64,000 nucleotides of DNA from Streptomyces violaceoruber (GCA_000720805.1 JODI01000026.1:1-64000); one strand, 5' to 3'. Positions 33,640-42,262 are shown, counted from the first letter of the stretch. Program-made: numbers and translations. The notes: generated from the sequence alone by a model not told the origin.

Positions 33640-34473
33640 ATGACGTTCAACGATGCCCACGACGCCCCAGCGGTGGTGCTCATCCACGGGTTGTGGGTGA
33701 CTCCTCGCAGCTGGGAGCACTGGGTCGCGCACTACACCGCCCAGGGGTTCCGGGTGCTGGCTCCGGCCTGGCCCGGAGCGGAGGGGGAGGTCGAGGACTT
33801 GAGGCTGGACCCCTCCTCCATGGCCGGCATCGGCCTGGAGGAGGTGGTGAACCACTACGAGGCCATCGTGCGGAACCTGGACCGGCCCGCCATCCTGATC
33901 GGTCATTCCTTCGGCGGGACCATCGTCCAGCTCCTCCTCGACCGCGGCCTGGGCGCCGCGGGCGTGGCCATCGACTCGGCGGCGGTCAAGGGGGTCCTTC
34001 CCCTGCCGCTGTCCACGCTTCGCTCCACCTGGCCGGTGCTGCGCAGGCCGGCCAACAAGGGCAAGGCAATGGGGCTTTCTGCCCGCCAGTTCCACTACGC
34101 GTTCGCCAACACCCTCAGCGAAGAAGAATCACAGGCCGTCTACGACCGGTACCACGTACCCGGCTCCGCCCGGGTGCTGTTCCAGGGGGCCTTCGCGAAC
34201 TTCAACCCCCGGGCCGTCACCCGTGTCGACTTCCGCAACGACAGACGCGCACCGCTGCTGTTCATCGCAGGCGGTGAGGACCACATCGTGCCGCCCAAGG
34301 TGAACCGGGCCAACGCACGCCTGTACCGGAAGTCCGCGGCGCTCACCGACTACCAGGAGTTCGCCGGCCGGTCCCACCTCACGATCGGCCAGGACGGCTG
34401 GCAGGAGGTCGCCGACTACGCCATGGCCTGGGCCCTCAACCGCGCTCTGCTCCTGGAGACGCCGCTCACCTGA
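33640..34473 (+). CDS. alpha/beta hydrolase
   Basis: A 277-residue hydrolase of the alpha/beta fold. Oxyanion HGLW (about 17-20), nucleophile elbow GHSFGG (serine about 90), acid GGEDHIVPP and histidine GRSHLTIG near 246 are all present. There is no export signal, in contrast to the next gene. ATG 33640 follows GGAG; the frame could extend 22 codons, which would cover the inverted repeats. Substrate unknown; relatives act on esters or lactones. It is 78 bp upstream of a second hydrolase in the same direction. Confidence 0.88.
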   Translation: MTFNDAHDAPAVVLIHGLWVTPRSWEHWVAHYTAQGFRVLAPAWPGAEGEVEDLRLDPSSMAGIGLEEVVNHYEAIVRNLDRPAILIGHSFGGTIVQLLLDRGLGAAGVAIDSAAVKGVLPLPLSTLRSTWPVLRRPANKGKAMGLSARQFHYAFANTLSEEESQAVYDRYHVPGSARVLFQGAFANFNPRAVTRVDFRNDRRAPLLFIAGGEDHIVPPKVNRANARLYRKSAALTDYQEFAGRSHLTIGQDGWQEVADYAMAWALNRALLLETPLT

Positions 34474-34551
34474 CGCCCCGGCGGCCCCCCAGCACGGAGG
34501 CCGGAGTTGCCCGGCCTCTGCCATCCATCGACACAAGGAAGTACTCACCTC

Positions 34552-35394
34552 ATGAATCGTCGTTCCTTCTCGATCGCGGCCGCCGCGACTGCGGCAGCGG
34601 GCCTCGCGGCCACCGGGGTGCTCACCCAGACGGCCGACGCCACCACCCCGCAGACGCCCAAGCCCACGGTGGTCCTCGTGCACGGCGCCTGGGCCGACGC
34701 CTCCAGCTGGAAGGGCGTGGCCGAGCGGCTGCAGCGCGACGGCTACCCGGTCGTCGCTCCCGCGGTCCCGCTGCGCGGCCTGTCGAGCGACGCCGCTTAC
34801 CTCGCCGACTACCTCAAGACCGTCAACGGCCCGCTCGTGCTCGCCGGCCACTCCTACGGCGGCTCGGTGATCACCCAGGCCGCCGCCGGCAACTCGCACG
34901 TCACCGCCCTCGTCTACCTGGCGGCCTTCGCCCCCGACAAGGACGAGACCGCCTCCGCGCTGACCGCGAAGTTCCCCGGCAGCCACATCAGCGACGACCC
35001 GAACGCCTCCATCCCGACGGCCCTGAGCCCGGTGCCCTTCACCCAGAACGGCACCACGAACGTCGACCTCTACATCAAGCCGGACAAGTTCCGCGACGTC
35101 TTCCTCAGCAACCGTCGCGGTGCCCAGGAGGCCGCCGTGCTCGCCGCGGCCCAGCGGCCCGTCACGCCCCAGGCGCTCGGCGAGCCCTCCGGGACCCCCG
35201 CGTGGAAGACCATCCCCTCCTGGTACCTCGTGGCCGGCGACGACCACCTGATCCCGCCGGCCGCGGAGCGCTTCATGGCCCAGCGCGCCCACTCCCACAC
35301 GAGCGAGGTCAACGCGCCGCACGACGTACTGCTCACCAACCCCGGCACCGTCACCCACGTGATCGAGGACGCGGCGCACACCACCGCCCACTGA
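34552..35394 (+). CDS. Tat-exported alpha/beta hydrolase
   Basis: A 280-residue hydrolase with a twin-arginine-like signal: MNRRSFSIAAAATAAAGLAA, cut probably after ADA at about 31. The mature enzyme has VLVHGAWADASSW (oxyanion), GHSYGGSV (nucleophile serine about 102), AGDDHLIPPAA (acid) and the catalytic histidine near NAPHDVLLTNP. This pattern is common in secreted Streptomyces esterases annotated only as alpha/beta hydrolases. Start ATG 34552 is fixed by the signal peptide and AAGGAAG upstream. It probably forms an operon with the hydrolase before it and the TetR after it. Confidence 0.9.
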   Translation: MNRRSFSIAAAATAAAGLAATGVLTQTADATTPQTPKPTVVLVHGAWADASSWKGVAERLQRDGYPVVAPAVPLRGLSSDAAYLADYLKTVNGPLVLAGHSYGGSVITQAAAGNSHVTALVYLAAFAPDKDETASALTAKFPGSHISDDPNASIPTALSPVPFTQNGTTNVDLYIKPDKFRDVFLSNRRGAQEAAVLAAAQRPVTPQALGEPSGTPAWKTIPSWYLVAGDDHLIPPAAERFMAQRAHSHTSEVNAPHDVLLTNPGTVTHVIEDAAHTTAH

Positions 35395-35518
35395 TCACCG
35401 AGCCCGTCACGGCCTTCCGGCCGCCCATCACCGGGCAGCACCCCGGGGGCCGTGGCGGGGCGAGTACCGCCGCCGGTGACCTGGCGGTCGTCCGCGCCTG
35501 AAGGAGGGTCCATACGAT

Positions 35519-36109
35519 ATGAGCGTGCCAACTGAACGCGATCACCAGAAAACGCCCCAGCGGTCCGCAGCGCGCGACCGCCTGCTGTCCACGGCCGCCC
35601 GGCTGTTCTACGCCGAGGGGATCCGGGCTGTGGGAGTCGACCGGGTCATCGAAGAGGCACAGGTGACGCGGGCCACCTTCTACCGCCACTTCCCCAGCAA
35701 GGAGGACCTGGTCTGCTCCTATCTGCAGGCCGAGGACCAGCGCATCCGGGACAGGGTGAAGAGCGGTATGACGCACGCCGGTGCTCCCGCGGACGCGATG
35801 GGTCTGCTGATCGACGGCATCGGCCAGGAAATCTGCGCTCCCGGCTTCCGCGGCTGCCCCTTCATCAACGCCGCAGCGGAATACCCGGACAAGCAGAGCC
35901 CGGTGCACCAGGCCGTGCTGACGCACCGGACCTGGTTCCACGGCGCCATCGCACAAGCACTGCGCACCGGCGGCCACCCGGAACCGGGCCATACGGCGGA
36001 TGTGCTGGTGGCGCTCCGCGACGGAGCGATGGTGGCCGGCTATCTCGGCGACAGCGACACGGCCGTGGCCTCGTTCAGCCGGGCCGCCCGCTCGCTGATC
36101 CCCGCCTGA
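35519..36109 (+). CDS. TetR-family regulator
   Basis: A 196-residue TetR protein with an N-terminal tail and helix-turn-helix DRLLSTAARLFYAEGIRAVG, VIEEAQVTRATFYRHFPSKE. The C-terminal part contains GCPFINAAAEYPD, a segment shared by regulators of hydrolase and reductase genes. ATG 35519 lies 11 bp after AAGGAGGG. It is the third gene of a same-strand run with two alpha/beta hydrolases, so those are its likely targets; no clear operator was found in the 124 bp before it. Confidence 0.92.
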   Translation: MSVPTERDHQKTPQRSAARDRLLSTAARLFYAEGIRAVGVDRVIEEAQVTRATFYRHFPSKEDLVCSYLQAEDQRIRDRVKSGMTHAGAPADAMGLLIDGIGQEICAPGFRGCPFINAAAEYPDKQSPVHQAVLTHRTWFHGAIAQALRTGGHPEPGHTADVLVALRDGAMVAGYLGDSDTAVASFSRAARSLIPA

Positions 36110-36512
36110 CGGGCCCGTGCAAGGCCGGCGGCGGTGCCTCGGCCTGCCGTTGAGCGACCCCACCCCCCGACGCATCGACTCCTGGCCTGTCCGGCCGGCT
36201 CTGAGCATGCGCCCCGCGGCCATGAATACGCGTACGCACGCAGAGCCCCAGGAATTGACGCAGCGACAAATGCCACCATGCTCCAGCGATGCAGGCGGCG
36301 GCATCCGGTTCGCCGCCTCAGGGCGGTGGAGCCGCGCCCGGACACGGGGCACGGCTGCATTGAGTAAAGCGGCTCCTCGAAGCTGATCGCAGCCAGCCTC
36401 TCGCAGCACTGGTCTGACGGGCTCGACTCATTCCGTAAGGCCGTTCTCGCTGTTTCCTTCCCGCTGCCGCAGGCAGAGAAGTAATCGAATCGATCCGGTG
36501 CGGAGAGATGCC
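36110..36512. other. intergenic region without recognised gene
   Basis: About 400 bp between the TetR stop and the first GNAT start. I see short GC-rich stems just after the TetR stop (around 36118-36150) that could end its transcript, but no protein-like frame, RNA gene or repeat. Confidence 0.5.
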
Positions 36513-37277
36513 ATGGATGAACTGACGCATCCCAAAGTCATTGCCCAGCAGCTTGCCAACGCACGCGAGTTCTGGCTCGGTTACGGCGCGGAAGGAAGAC
36601 GGCGCGGCGGTCTCTTCATGTACCGAAGCGGCGTCGCCGACGCCCAGTTGAACGGCGTCGTCACCTTTTCCGGCGGCAGTTTCAAGAGTGCCCTGGAAGT
36701 GGCGGAAACCGCGTTCTCCGGTCTGCCGTGGCTTTGGTGGGTCGGACCTGACAGCCGACCGGGCGTGGTCGGGGATCTGGAGTCCCACCGGTTCTCGCAG
36801 GTCGGCTCGATGCCGGTCCTGGCGATCCGCCTGGACCGCGTCCGCAGACCGTCCCCCGTGCCCGGCCTGGAGGTCAACGTCGTCGCAGACGCGGCCGAGT
36901 TGGCGGAATGGGTGCGCTGCTGGACCTGGGCGTTCGGCATGGACACCGACCTGACCGCGAAGGTACTTCGGATCGAGGCGGCGCGGCCCGAGAGTCCTGG
37001 CAGCCTGATCCGGTTCGCCGCGCGGCTCGACGGCCGGATCGTCGGCACCGCGGCGCTCTACAGCAGCCAGGGCGTGGTCGGCGTCTACGTGGTCAGCACG
37101 CTCAAGGAACACCGTGGCCGGGGGATAGGGACGCAGCTTACGGCGGCCGCTCTGCAGGCAGGACACGAGCAGGGGTTGAGTATCGGCACCCTGCAGGCCA
37201 GCAGCCTGGGCCTGCCGGTCTACGAACGGATGGGTTTCGCGGAGGTCTCCCGCTACCGGCTCTTCGCCAAATCCTGA
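36513..37277 (+). CDS. GNAT-family N-acetyltransferase
   Basis: A 254-residue protein with a C-terminal GNAT domain: VVGVYVVSTLKEHRGRGIGT (acetyl-CoA binding R-G-x-G-I-G-T) followed by GTLQASSLGLPVYERMGF. The N-terminal ~120 residues form a second, degenerate half (LNGVVTFSGG, WWVGPDSRPGVVGDLESHRF), giving a two-half architecture like mycothiol-synthase-type GNATs. ATG 36513 has GGAGAG upstream. The next gene encodes a second protein of the same build. The acceptor is unknown. Confidence 0.88.
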   Translation: MDELTHPKVIAQQLANAREFWLGYGAEGRRRGGLFMYRSGVADAQLNGVVTFSGGSFKSALEVAETAFSGLPWLWWVGPDSRPGVVGDLESHRFSQVGSMPVLAIRLDRVRRPSPVPGLEVNVVADAAELAEWVRCWTWAFGMDTDLTAKVLRIEAARPESPGSLIRFAARLDGRIVGTAALYSSQGVVGVYVVSTLKEHRGRGIGTQLTAAALQAGHEQGLSIGTLQASSLGLPVYERMGFAEVSRYRLFAKS

Positions 37278-37314
37278 CACGGCAGAGTCAACTGAATGGT
37301 ATCCCGCACTCACC

Positions 37315-38130
37315 ATGTCTGCGCAAACCGCACCAGAGGAAAGCCCGGAATGCGGAGCCGGCGAGGACGCCGAACGCGCCGCGCACAGTTGGGCCGAGGC
37401 TGTGACCGGTCTGGCTGCTGCCACGCCCGGTGGCCACTGGCTACTCGGGGACGGGGGATCCGTGCTGGCCTTCACCGGGGCCCCCGTGGCCGGACTGAAC
37501 GGCGTGTTCAACGTGGCTGCCCGTCCCCGCGCCGACGGAATCGAGGAACTGGCCGCCCTGGCGGCCAGGGAACTGACCACGGTCCCGTGGAGCATCCAGA
37601 TACGCGGCGAGCCGACCGCCGGCATCGTGTCGGTCGCGGAACGCCATGGGCTGACCGTGAGGTCTCAGCAGCCCTTCATGCTCAGATCATTGTGCGACGA
37701 CGAGCCGGTGTCATCGTCGCGCAGGGCCTCCGCGAAGGTGCGGCGGGTCTCGGCCGACGATCACCAGGTGTTCAGCGCCGCGCTCGCCGCCGGTTTCGCA
37801 GTGCCGCAGCACGTGTTCACCGAGGTCGCCTCTCCGGTGGTGATGGCAGCGGCGGGCATGACGGCGTACCTGGCCGAGGACGAAGGGACCGCGGTGGCCA
37901 CCGGTACGGCAGCCGTGTTCCAGGACTGCGTCGGAGTGTTCAACATCTCCACGCTTCCGCTCTTCCGCAGCCGCGGATACGCACGGGCGGTGATCGGGCG
38001 GATCCTGCGGGAAGGGCGAGCCAGGGGTGCGAGGGCCGCATACCTTCACGCCACCGAGGCGGGTCTGCGCCTGTATGAGTCCATGGGCTTCCGCACGGTC
38101 GAGCAGTGGACCACCTTTTCCGCCCCGTGA
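37315..38130 (+). CDS. GNAT-family N-acetyltransferase, tandem paralogue
   Basis: A 271-residue protein built like its neighbour: an N-terminal half with LNGVFNVAARPRADGIEELA and PWSIQIRGEPTAGIVSVAER, and a C-terminal GNAT domain with NISTLPLFRSRGYARAVIGR and YLHATEAGLRLYESMGF. The acetyl-CoA loop RSRGYAR is weaker than the R-G-x-G-I-G of the first copy. The two genes are 37 bp apart and read the same way, so they arose by duplication and are probably co-transcribed. Confidence 0.86.
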   Translation: MSAQTAPEESPECGAGEDAERAAHSWAEAVTGLAAATPGGHWLLGDGGSVLAFTGAPVAGLNGVFNVAARPRADGIEELAALAARELTTVPWSIQIRGEPTAGIVSVAERHGLTVRSQQPFMLRSLCDDEPVSSSRRASAKVRRVSADDHQVFSAALAAGFAVPQHVFTEVASPVVMAAAGMTAYLAEDEGTAVATGTAAVFQDCVGVFNISTLPLFRSRGYARAVIGRILREGRARGARAAYLHATEAGLRLYESMGFRTVEQWTTFSAP

Positions 38131-38182
38131 AGACCAGACGAGCTGCCCGGTTGGTGTCAGACCCACGCCTCCCGCGTGCATA

Positions 38183-38197
38183 GTTTGAAAATCAAAC
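38183..38197. promoter_or_regulatory. orphan HxlR-type operator GTTTG-N5-CAAAC
   Basis: GTTTGAAAATCAAAC is a perfect inverted repeat (6-bp arms GTTTGA/TCAAAC). It follows the second GNAT gene by 53 bp and precedes the ATPase gene by ~240 bp. No HxlR gene is adjacent; the nearest is about 15 kb away. Confidence 0.65.
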
Positions 38198-38439
38198 CAA
38201 GAAGTGATTGAGTTCACTCAGGACCGGAGAACAGGCATTCAGGGTCTGACCGCCCACACAAGGGCGCAGCTCTCCGCGTGCCTCACCATCGGCCCCGGCC
38301 GGCCCCCCCCCGGGCCGGCCGGGGACCGATCGCCGACAGCGTCCCACCGCCCAGCTGCTGACGAGCGTGAGCCGCGGTGCCCATCGTCTCGGCCACTGCC
38401 AGGAATTCGTCGAACCTAGTCCCGAGGAGATGGGACGTC

Positions 38440-38907
38440 ATGAGCACCAGCCGTCTGCTTGCGCCGCCCTCAGCCGACACGGGCGCGCCCTCAGTCCTCT
38501 GCGTGATGGCCGCCACCTATGCCGCGGTGCCGGCCCTGCGTGCGTTCACCAGAAGAACGGTGCACGCCTGGCACCCCGGAGAGCGGACGGCGACGGAAGC
38601 CATTGCGCTCATCGTCACCGAGCTGGTGACGAACGCCTGCCAGCACAGCGGAAGCCCGCAGGTGAGCGTGTATCTGTTCGCCGACGACCGGACACTGGGA
38701 GTGGAGGTCCGCGACAACGGCGCCTGGAAAAGGCCGGCCGGCGACGCGGGCCCCGCCGAAGAGGCCGTGAGCGGCCGTGGACTGCAATTGGTCGAGGCGT
38801 ACGCCGACACGATCCGAATACGGCGGAGCGGCGGCGGCACCAGTGTGGTGGCCACCGTGGGCATCGAGGCGGATGGCAGCGGCACCGATGAGAACCCTGG
38901 AAGGTAA
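38440..38907 (+). CDS. ATP-binding (GHKL/HATPase) anti-sigma-factor-like kinase
   Basis: A 155-residue single-domain GHKL ATPase like the many RsbW/BldG-partner kinases of Streptomyces. N-box: VTELVTNACQH (about 69-79, the E and N bind Mg-ATP); G1: VEVRDNGAW; G2: SGRGLQLVEAY. The start ATG 38440 has GAGGAG upstream. Such kinases phosphorylate or bind an anti-sigma antagonist or sigma factor, but no partner gene is present. A 55-residue protein follows directly. Confidence 0.9.
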   Translation: MSTSRLLAPPSADTGAPSVLCVMAATYAAVPALRAFTRRTVHAWHPGERTATEAIALIVTELVTNACQHSGSPQVSVYLFADDRTLGVEVRDNGAWKRPAGDAGPAEEAVSGRGLQLVEAYADTIRIRRSGGGTSVVATVGIEADGSGTDENPGR

Positions 38908-38911
38908 CCGC

Positions 38912-39079
38912 ATGCCCGACTGGACCGACGCGCCCGCAGTCACGGAGCTGCTCCACCGGCTGGCCCACGACGTACGCGCCGCATCTGCGCTCCTCGCGGA
39001 ACTGGACGTCGCGCAACTGCGGGCCGTGTCCGACGCCGCACTGCTCCTGCACGAGGCCGTCGAAGACCACTTGATGTGA
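38912..39079 (+). CDS. 55-residue acidic helical protein
   Basis: MPDWTDAPAVTELLHRLAHD then VRAASALLAELDVAQLRAVS and DAALLLHEAVEDHLM. It is leucine-rich, amphipathic and acidic, without a membrane segment, and begins 5 bp after the ATPase stop with GGAAGG as ribosome site, so it is translated with the ATPase. It may be a small partner or stabiliser of the kinase; no family is recognised. Confidence 0.6.
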   Translation: MPDWTDAPAVTELLHRLAHDVRAASALLAELDVAQLRAVSDAALLLHEAVEDHLM

Positions 39080-39542
39080 CCGCTCCCCTGCCTGAGGGAG
39101 GGGACCGGCCCGTGGGCGGTACTCCTTCCCCGATGCCAACTGAACCTGCCAGGCCGTTGCTTCGTGCCACCCGACGGCCGGATGGCGTAGGCCAGGGCGT
39201 ACGGTTACGGCGCGCGGAGGGGCCCGCAGCCGCAGGGGCGCGGAATACCACCGCTTCTTCCGTGTCACGGCGCACTGGTGGCCGGGGCCGGAGGGCATAT
39301 TTGAAGGCCTCCGAACCCGGACCCGTCCCCTTCGGGCCCGGAAGACATCCTGAAGGCAGGCCCGAAAGGCGGCCGGTTCAGCTTGTTCTTGCGAGGAGCC
39401 CCGGACGTTCACGCCCGGAAGGAACCGCATCCTGGGGCAGACTGCGCGGAGCCGCCGGGTCTCTGGTCCGGTCAAAGGGCCCACACACGACCATGCGTGT
39501 TACTCGTTCAGGTGATCCACTTCGAACGGGCGGTGGCCGTTC
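39080..39542. other. 463-bp stretch without recognised gene
   Basis: Several GC-rich short stems (around 39085-39107 and 39335-39365) but no frame with protein-like character in the part I could judge. It probably contains the eroded left end of the TnpB element that follows; no clear left-end hairpin could be fixed. Confidence 0.4.
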
Positions 39543-40298
39543 GTGCGGGTGTGTACGTTCGGTGCCGCTCTGCGCCAGCACACATACGACACGGTCAAGT
39601 CCCGCTGGGGCCTGGGTGCGCAGGCCGCCCAGCACGTCATCAAGAAGACGTGCGACGCGTACACCATGTTGAAGGCGAACCTGAAGGCCGGAAACCTGGG
39701 ACGTCCCGGCTCCGAGCGCCACCGTCGGGCGACCGAGAAGCCGGTCTCCTTCCGCCCCCAGGGCGCGCAGCCCTACGACGACCGCATGCTGTCGTGGCAG
39801 ATCCCGGACCGCACGGTGTCGATCTGGACCACCGGCGGGCGGGTCGAGAGCGTGGCGTTCACCGCCTCCCCGGAGCAGCTGGCCACCCTGACCCTGTACC
39901 GCAAGGGCGAGTCCGACCTGCTGGAGCGGGACGGCATGTGGTCCTGAACGCGACCTGCGAGGTCCCCGAAGCGCCGCTGGACATGGAGCCGGTGGACTTC
40001 CTCGGGATCGACCTGGGCATCGTGAACATCGCCACCACCTCGGACGGCGAGATCCTGGCCGGACGCGAACTCAACCGGATTCGCAGCCGCGAGCGCGGCC
40101 TGCGTGGCAAGCTGCGGAAGAAGAACACCCCGTCCGCCAAGCGCCGGTTGGAGAAGCGGCGGCGCAAGGAGGCCCGTAGGGCCAAGGACATCATCCACAA
40201 GATCGCGAAACATGTGGCGGCCGAGGCAGAACGCACCGGTCGCGGGATCGCCCCGGAAGACCTGACGGGCATCCGCGAGCGGGTACGACTCCGCAAGC

Positions 40299-40337
40299 CT
40301 GGGGGTACCTCCCACGCCCTTCGGGCAGTGGGGGAGG
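40299..40337. repeat. small palindromic insertion inside tnpB
   Basis: Between codons for RERVRLRKP and ATHASWSFHQ lies an extra ~39 bp, GGGGGTACCTCCCACGCCCT followed by TCGGGCAGTGGGGGAGG. It can fold into one stem (CCTCCCAC... with GTGGGGGAGG and an inner GCCCTTCGGGC hairpin). It resembles the mobile REP-like palindromes common in Streptomyces genomes. It shifts the reading frame and separates the RuvC glutamate region from the rest. Confidence 0.6.
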
Positions 40338-40608
40338 GCCACCCACGCCAGCTGGTCCTTCCACCAGCTGGGGCAGTTCATCGCGTACAAGGCCCGCAAA
40401 GCGGGGGTGCCGGTGGTGTTCGTCGATCCGGCGTACACCTCCCGCACCTGCGCCGAATGCGGCCACATCGACAAGGCGAACCGGGTCTCCCAGGCCTGGT
40501 TCGCCTGCCGGGACTGCGGATTCGTTGATCACGCAGGCCGCAACAGCTCCCGCAACATCCGCGCGAGAGCGGGGGAGTTGTGGCGACGCGGGGCCCAGTC
40601 AACGGCCC

Positions 40609-40637
40609 CTGTCCCACCCCGGACCTCTCGGGGTGGG
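40609..40637. other. hairpin in the 3' part of tnpB
   Basis: Perfect 11-bp stem: GTCCCACCCCG (40609-40619) with CGGGGTGGGAC (40627-40637), loop of seven. In intact elements, the 3' end of tnpB also encodes the guide RNA (omega/reRNA), and such stems belong to its scaffold; whether this one did is inference. Confidence 0.5.
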
Positions 40638-40683
40638 ACTGGACGCAGACGCGGCATCACCGCCAGTGATGCCCGTTGTGCAA

Positions 40684-40711
40684 GCCCGGCACTTCAGCGC
40701 TGGGTAGTTGA
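40684..40711. mobile_element. right end of the IS605-type element
   Basis: Subterminal hairpin CCCGGC-acttcagc-GCTGGG followed by GTAGTTGAC matches the right-end form seen in actinobacterial IS200/IS605 elements (hairpin plus a short conserved tail). The flanking DNA continues with TTCTTCTT of the NmrA-like gene. The left end was not found. Confidence 0.6.
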
Positions 40712-41626
40712 CTTCTTCTTGACGGGAACGAAGTGCGAGCCGCTCTGCGCGAAGGCGTCCTTGCGGCCGGTGACGAACTCCTCGACGGTCAGGGGAGTGC
40801 GGTTGCCGATGACCTCGACGAGGTTGCTCGTGCCCTGGAAGATCCCGTTGCGGTAGTCGATCGCGATGTTGCTCAGGTGCTGGATCAGATGAGCCGGCTT
40901 GCCCAGGGAGGCCAGTCCCTCCGCGAACTCCTCCACCTCGGTGGGCTCGTAGGTGACCGGGATGCCCAGAGCGCGGGACATCGCCCCGGCGATCTCGTGG
41001 TGGTCCATCTCCACCGGCCCGTGCAGGGGGTACGCCTGCCGGTCATGCGGCGCGGGGTTCTCGAGGACGGCGGCGATGACGTAAGCCTGGTCCACGCCGG
41101 CGACGGGGGCGTGCCGGCCGGCACCGAGCGGAAGCCGCAGCACGCCCTCGTTGTCCTGCCGACCCCACCACCAGCTGATCCACTCGGCGAAGAGGGTCGG
41201 TCGCAGGTGCGTGGTGAGCAGGGGGGTGCGGTCGAGCAGGCGCTCTGCCAGCCAGTGCTGGCGGGCCGCGTTGCTGGCGGCTTCGCGACGGGCGGAGATC
41301 TGGGACATGTTGACCACGGACGTGACGCCGGCCTCGGTGGCGGCCTGGGCGAAGATGACGGTGGCGTCCAGCAGCCCGGCGGCGATCGGGTAGCAAAAGT
41401 ACGCGCCGCTGACCCCGCGCATCACCGCGCTCACATCGTGGAAGTCGAGCAGATCACCTACGACGATCTCGGCGCCCGCGGCCGCGAGCATGCGCGAGCG
41501 GTCGTCCTCCCGGTGTACGAGCGCGCGCACATGGTGCCCGCGCTCCAGCAGCAGCCGCACGGTTTCGGCTCCGGTCGTACCGGTGGCCCCGGTGATGAGG
41601 AAGAGTCGGTCGTCCTGGGTGGTCAT
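40694..41626 (-). CDS. NmrA-like NAD(P)H-binding oxidoreductase, C-terminus altered by IS end
   Basis: A 310-residue Rossmann protein of the NmrA/HSCARG/quinone-oxidoreductase group. It has LITGATGTTGAETVRLLLER at the N-terminus, VVGDLLDF, then NMSQISARREAASNAARQHW and an AGVDQAYVIAAVLENPA helix. It may reduce a quinone or sense NADPH. Start ATG 41626; longer starts would run over the operator at 41858. The last residues, KKKSTTQR, are notable: STTQR and the stop are encoded by the inward-facing IS right end, so the insertion trimmed or replaced the native C-terminus. It is divergent from the SnoaL-like gene, with an inverted repeat between. Confidence 0.88.
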   Translation of the reverse strand: MTTQDDRLFLITGATGTTGAETVRLLLERGHHVRALVHREDDRSRMLAAAGAEIVVGDLLDFHDVSAVMRGVSGAYFCYPIAAGLLDATVIFAQAATEAGVTSVVNMSQISARREAASNAARQHWLAERLLDRTPLLTTHLRPTLFAEWISWWWGRQDNEGVLRLPLGAGRHAPVAGVDQAYVIAAVLENPAPHDRQAYPLHGPVEMDHHEIAGAMSRALGIPVTYEPTEVEEFAEGLASLGKPAHLIQHLSNIAIDYRNGIFQGTSNLVEVIGNRTPLTVEEFVTGRKDAFAQSGSHFVPVKKKSTTQR

Positions 41627-41857
41627 AGCGGTGTCCCTTCTGAGCGCCAATGGCTCTCGTGATCGTGGGCGGGAATGCGGAAGTGGCGGATCGGGAGGCG
41701 GGGCGCCGCCGGGAGCCTGAGGCGAGACCTCGGGCATCAGCGGGCGGGCCGGGGGATGCGGCTGCGGCTTCTGGTGTCCGGCGCAGTCGGACGCGAAGAC
41801 GCCCTTGTTCTTGCCGACCCCTAACTTCCCTTTCCTGTAGTCAGTAATGTACATGAC

Positions 41858-41889
41858 CCACCTGACTGGGCAAAACGAAAGTCAGGTGG
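41858..41889. promoter_or_regulatory. inverted repeat CTGACT-N12-AGTCAG, copy 2
   Basis: CCACCTGACT (41858-41867) and AGTCAGGTGG (41880-41889) are perfect 10-bp arms around 12 bases. The inner arms and spacing are the same as at 31376. It lies between the NmrA-like gene (minus) and the SnoaL-like gene (plus), upstream of both. A further palindrome, TGTACA in GTCAGTAATGTACATGAC, lies at 41839-41856. Confidence 0.75.
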
Positions 41890-42002
41890 TTAGAGTGTCT
41901 CGCGAGTGCGACGGCGACCGCGGGGATCCGGCCTGTCCGCAGGAGGTCGCACCCGCCCGTGCGGGCGGCTCTTTCGAAACAGAAAATCGATCATGATATC
42001 CG

Positions 42003-42164
42003 CAGATTCGCGCCCGGCTGACCACGCAGGGGTCCTGCGGCTCGGAGGGGATCTCCCTGCCGAACCCCGGCACCTCGAAGGTCGCGCACGTGGAAGAGAA
42101 CACCGCCGCGGCTCTGGTGACGTTGACCGATGCCGAGTCCGAAGCCCCGAGCCGTGCCGTGTGA
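42003..42164 (+). pseudogene. aldo/keto reductase, C-terminal remnant
   Basis: The frame ending with TGA at 42162-42164 reads GISLPNPGTSKVAHVEENTA and ALVTLTDAESEAPSRAV. This is the C-terminal NADPH-binding stretch of aldo/keto reductases (pattern PIPGTSKVAHLEEN...LTDAEL). The upstream ~280 residues are gone and no start is present. Rearrangement must have joined it to the SnoaL-like gene, which starts 98 bp later. Confidence 0.55.
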
Positions 42165-42262
42165 GGCGTCGCTGTGAACCCGCCCGACGGCTGCGTCCTG
42201 GCCTGCCGCGGATGTCCGGCGACATGACCGACTGCCCCGTCGATGGAAGTGAGTGAGAAGCG

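Larger units (their letters stand above)
39543..40711 (+). pseudogene. TnpB (IS200/IS605-type OrfB) remnant, frameshifted
   Basis: Pieces in three frames give an RNA-guided-nuclease-like TnpB. They are HTYDTVKSRWGLGAQAAQHV with PEQLATLTLYRKGESDLLER, then after a shift at ~39944 NATCEVPEAPLDMEPVDFLG and GIDLGIVNIATT (first RuvC aspartate), a basic helix, APEDLTGIRERVRLRKP (RuvC glutamate), and after a short insertion ATHASWSFHQLGQFIAYKAR, then CAECG...CRDCG (zinc ribbon) and HAGRNSSRNI. In active TnpB the last motif has aspartate before RN; here it is glycine, so even an unshifted protein would lack the third catalytic residue. No TnpA gene is present. The coding part runs into the right-end hairpin as usual for this IS type. 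Confidence 0.78.

Noticed and set aside
39543..40711. Active RNA-guided TnpB system
   Set aside because: Two frame breaks, an insertion and a missing third catalytic aspartate exclude activity; no left end or TnpA was found.
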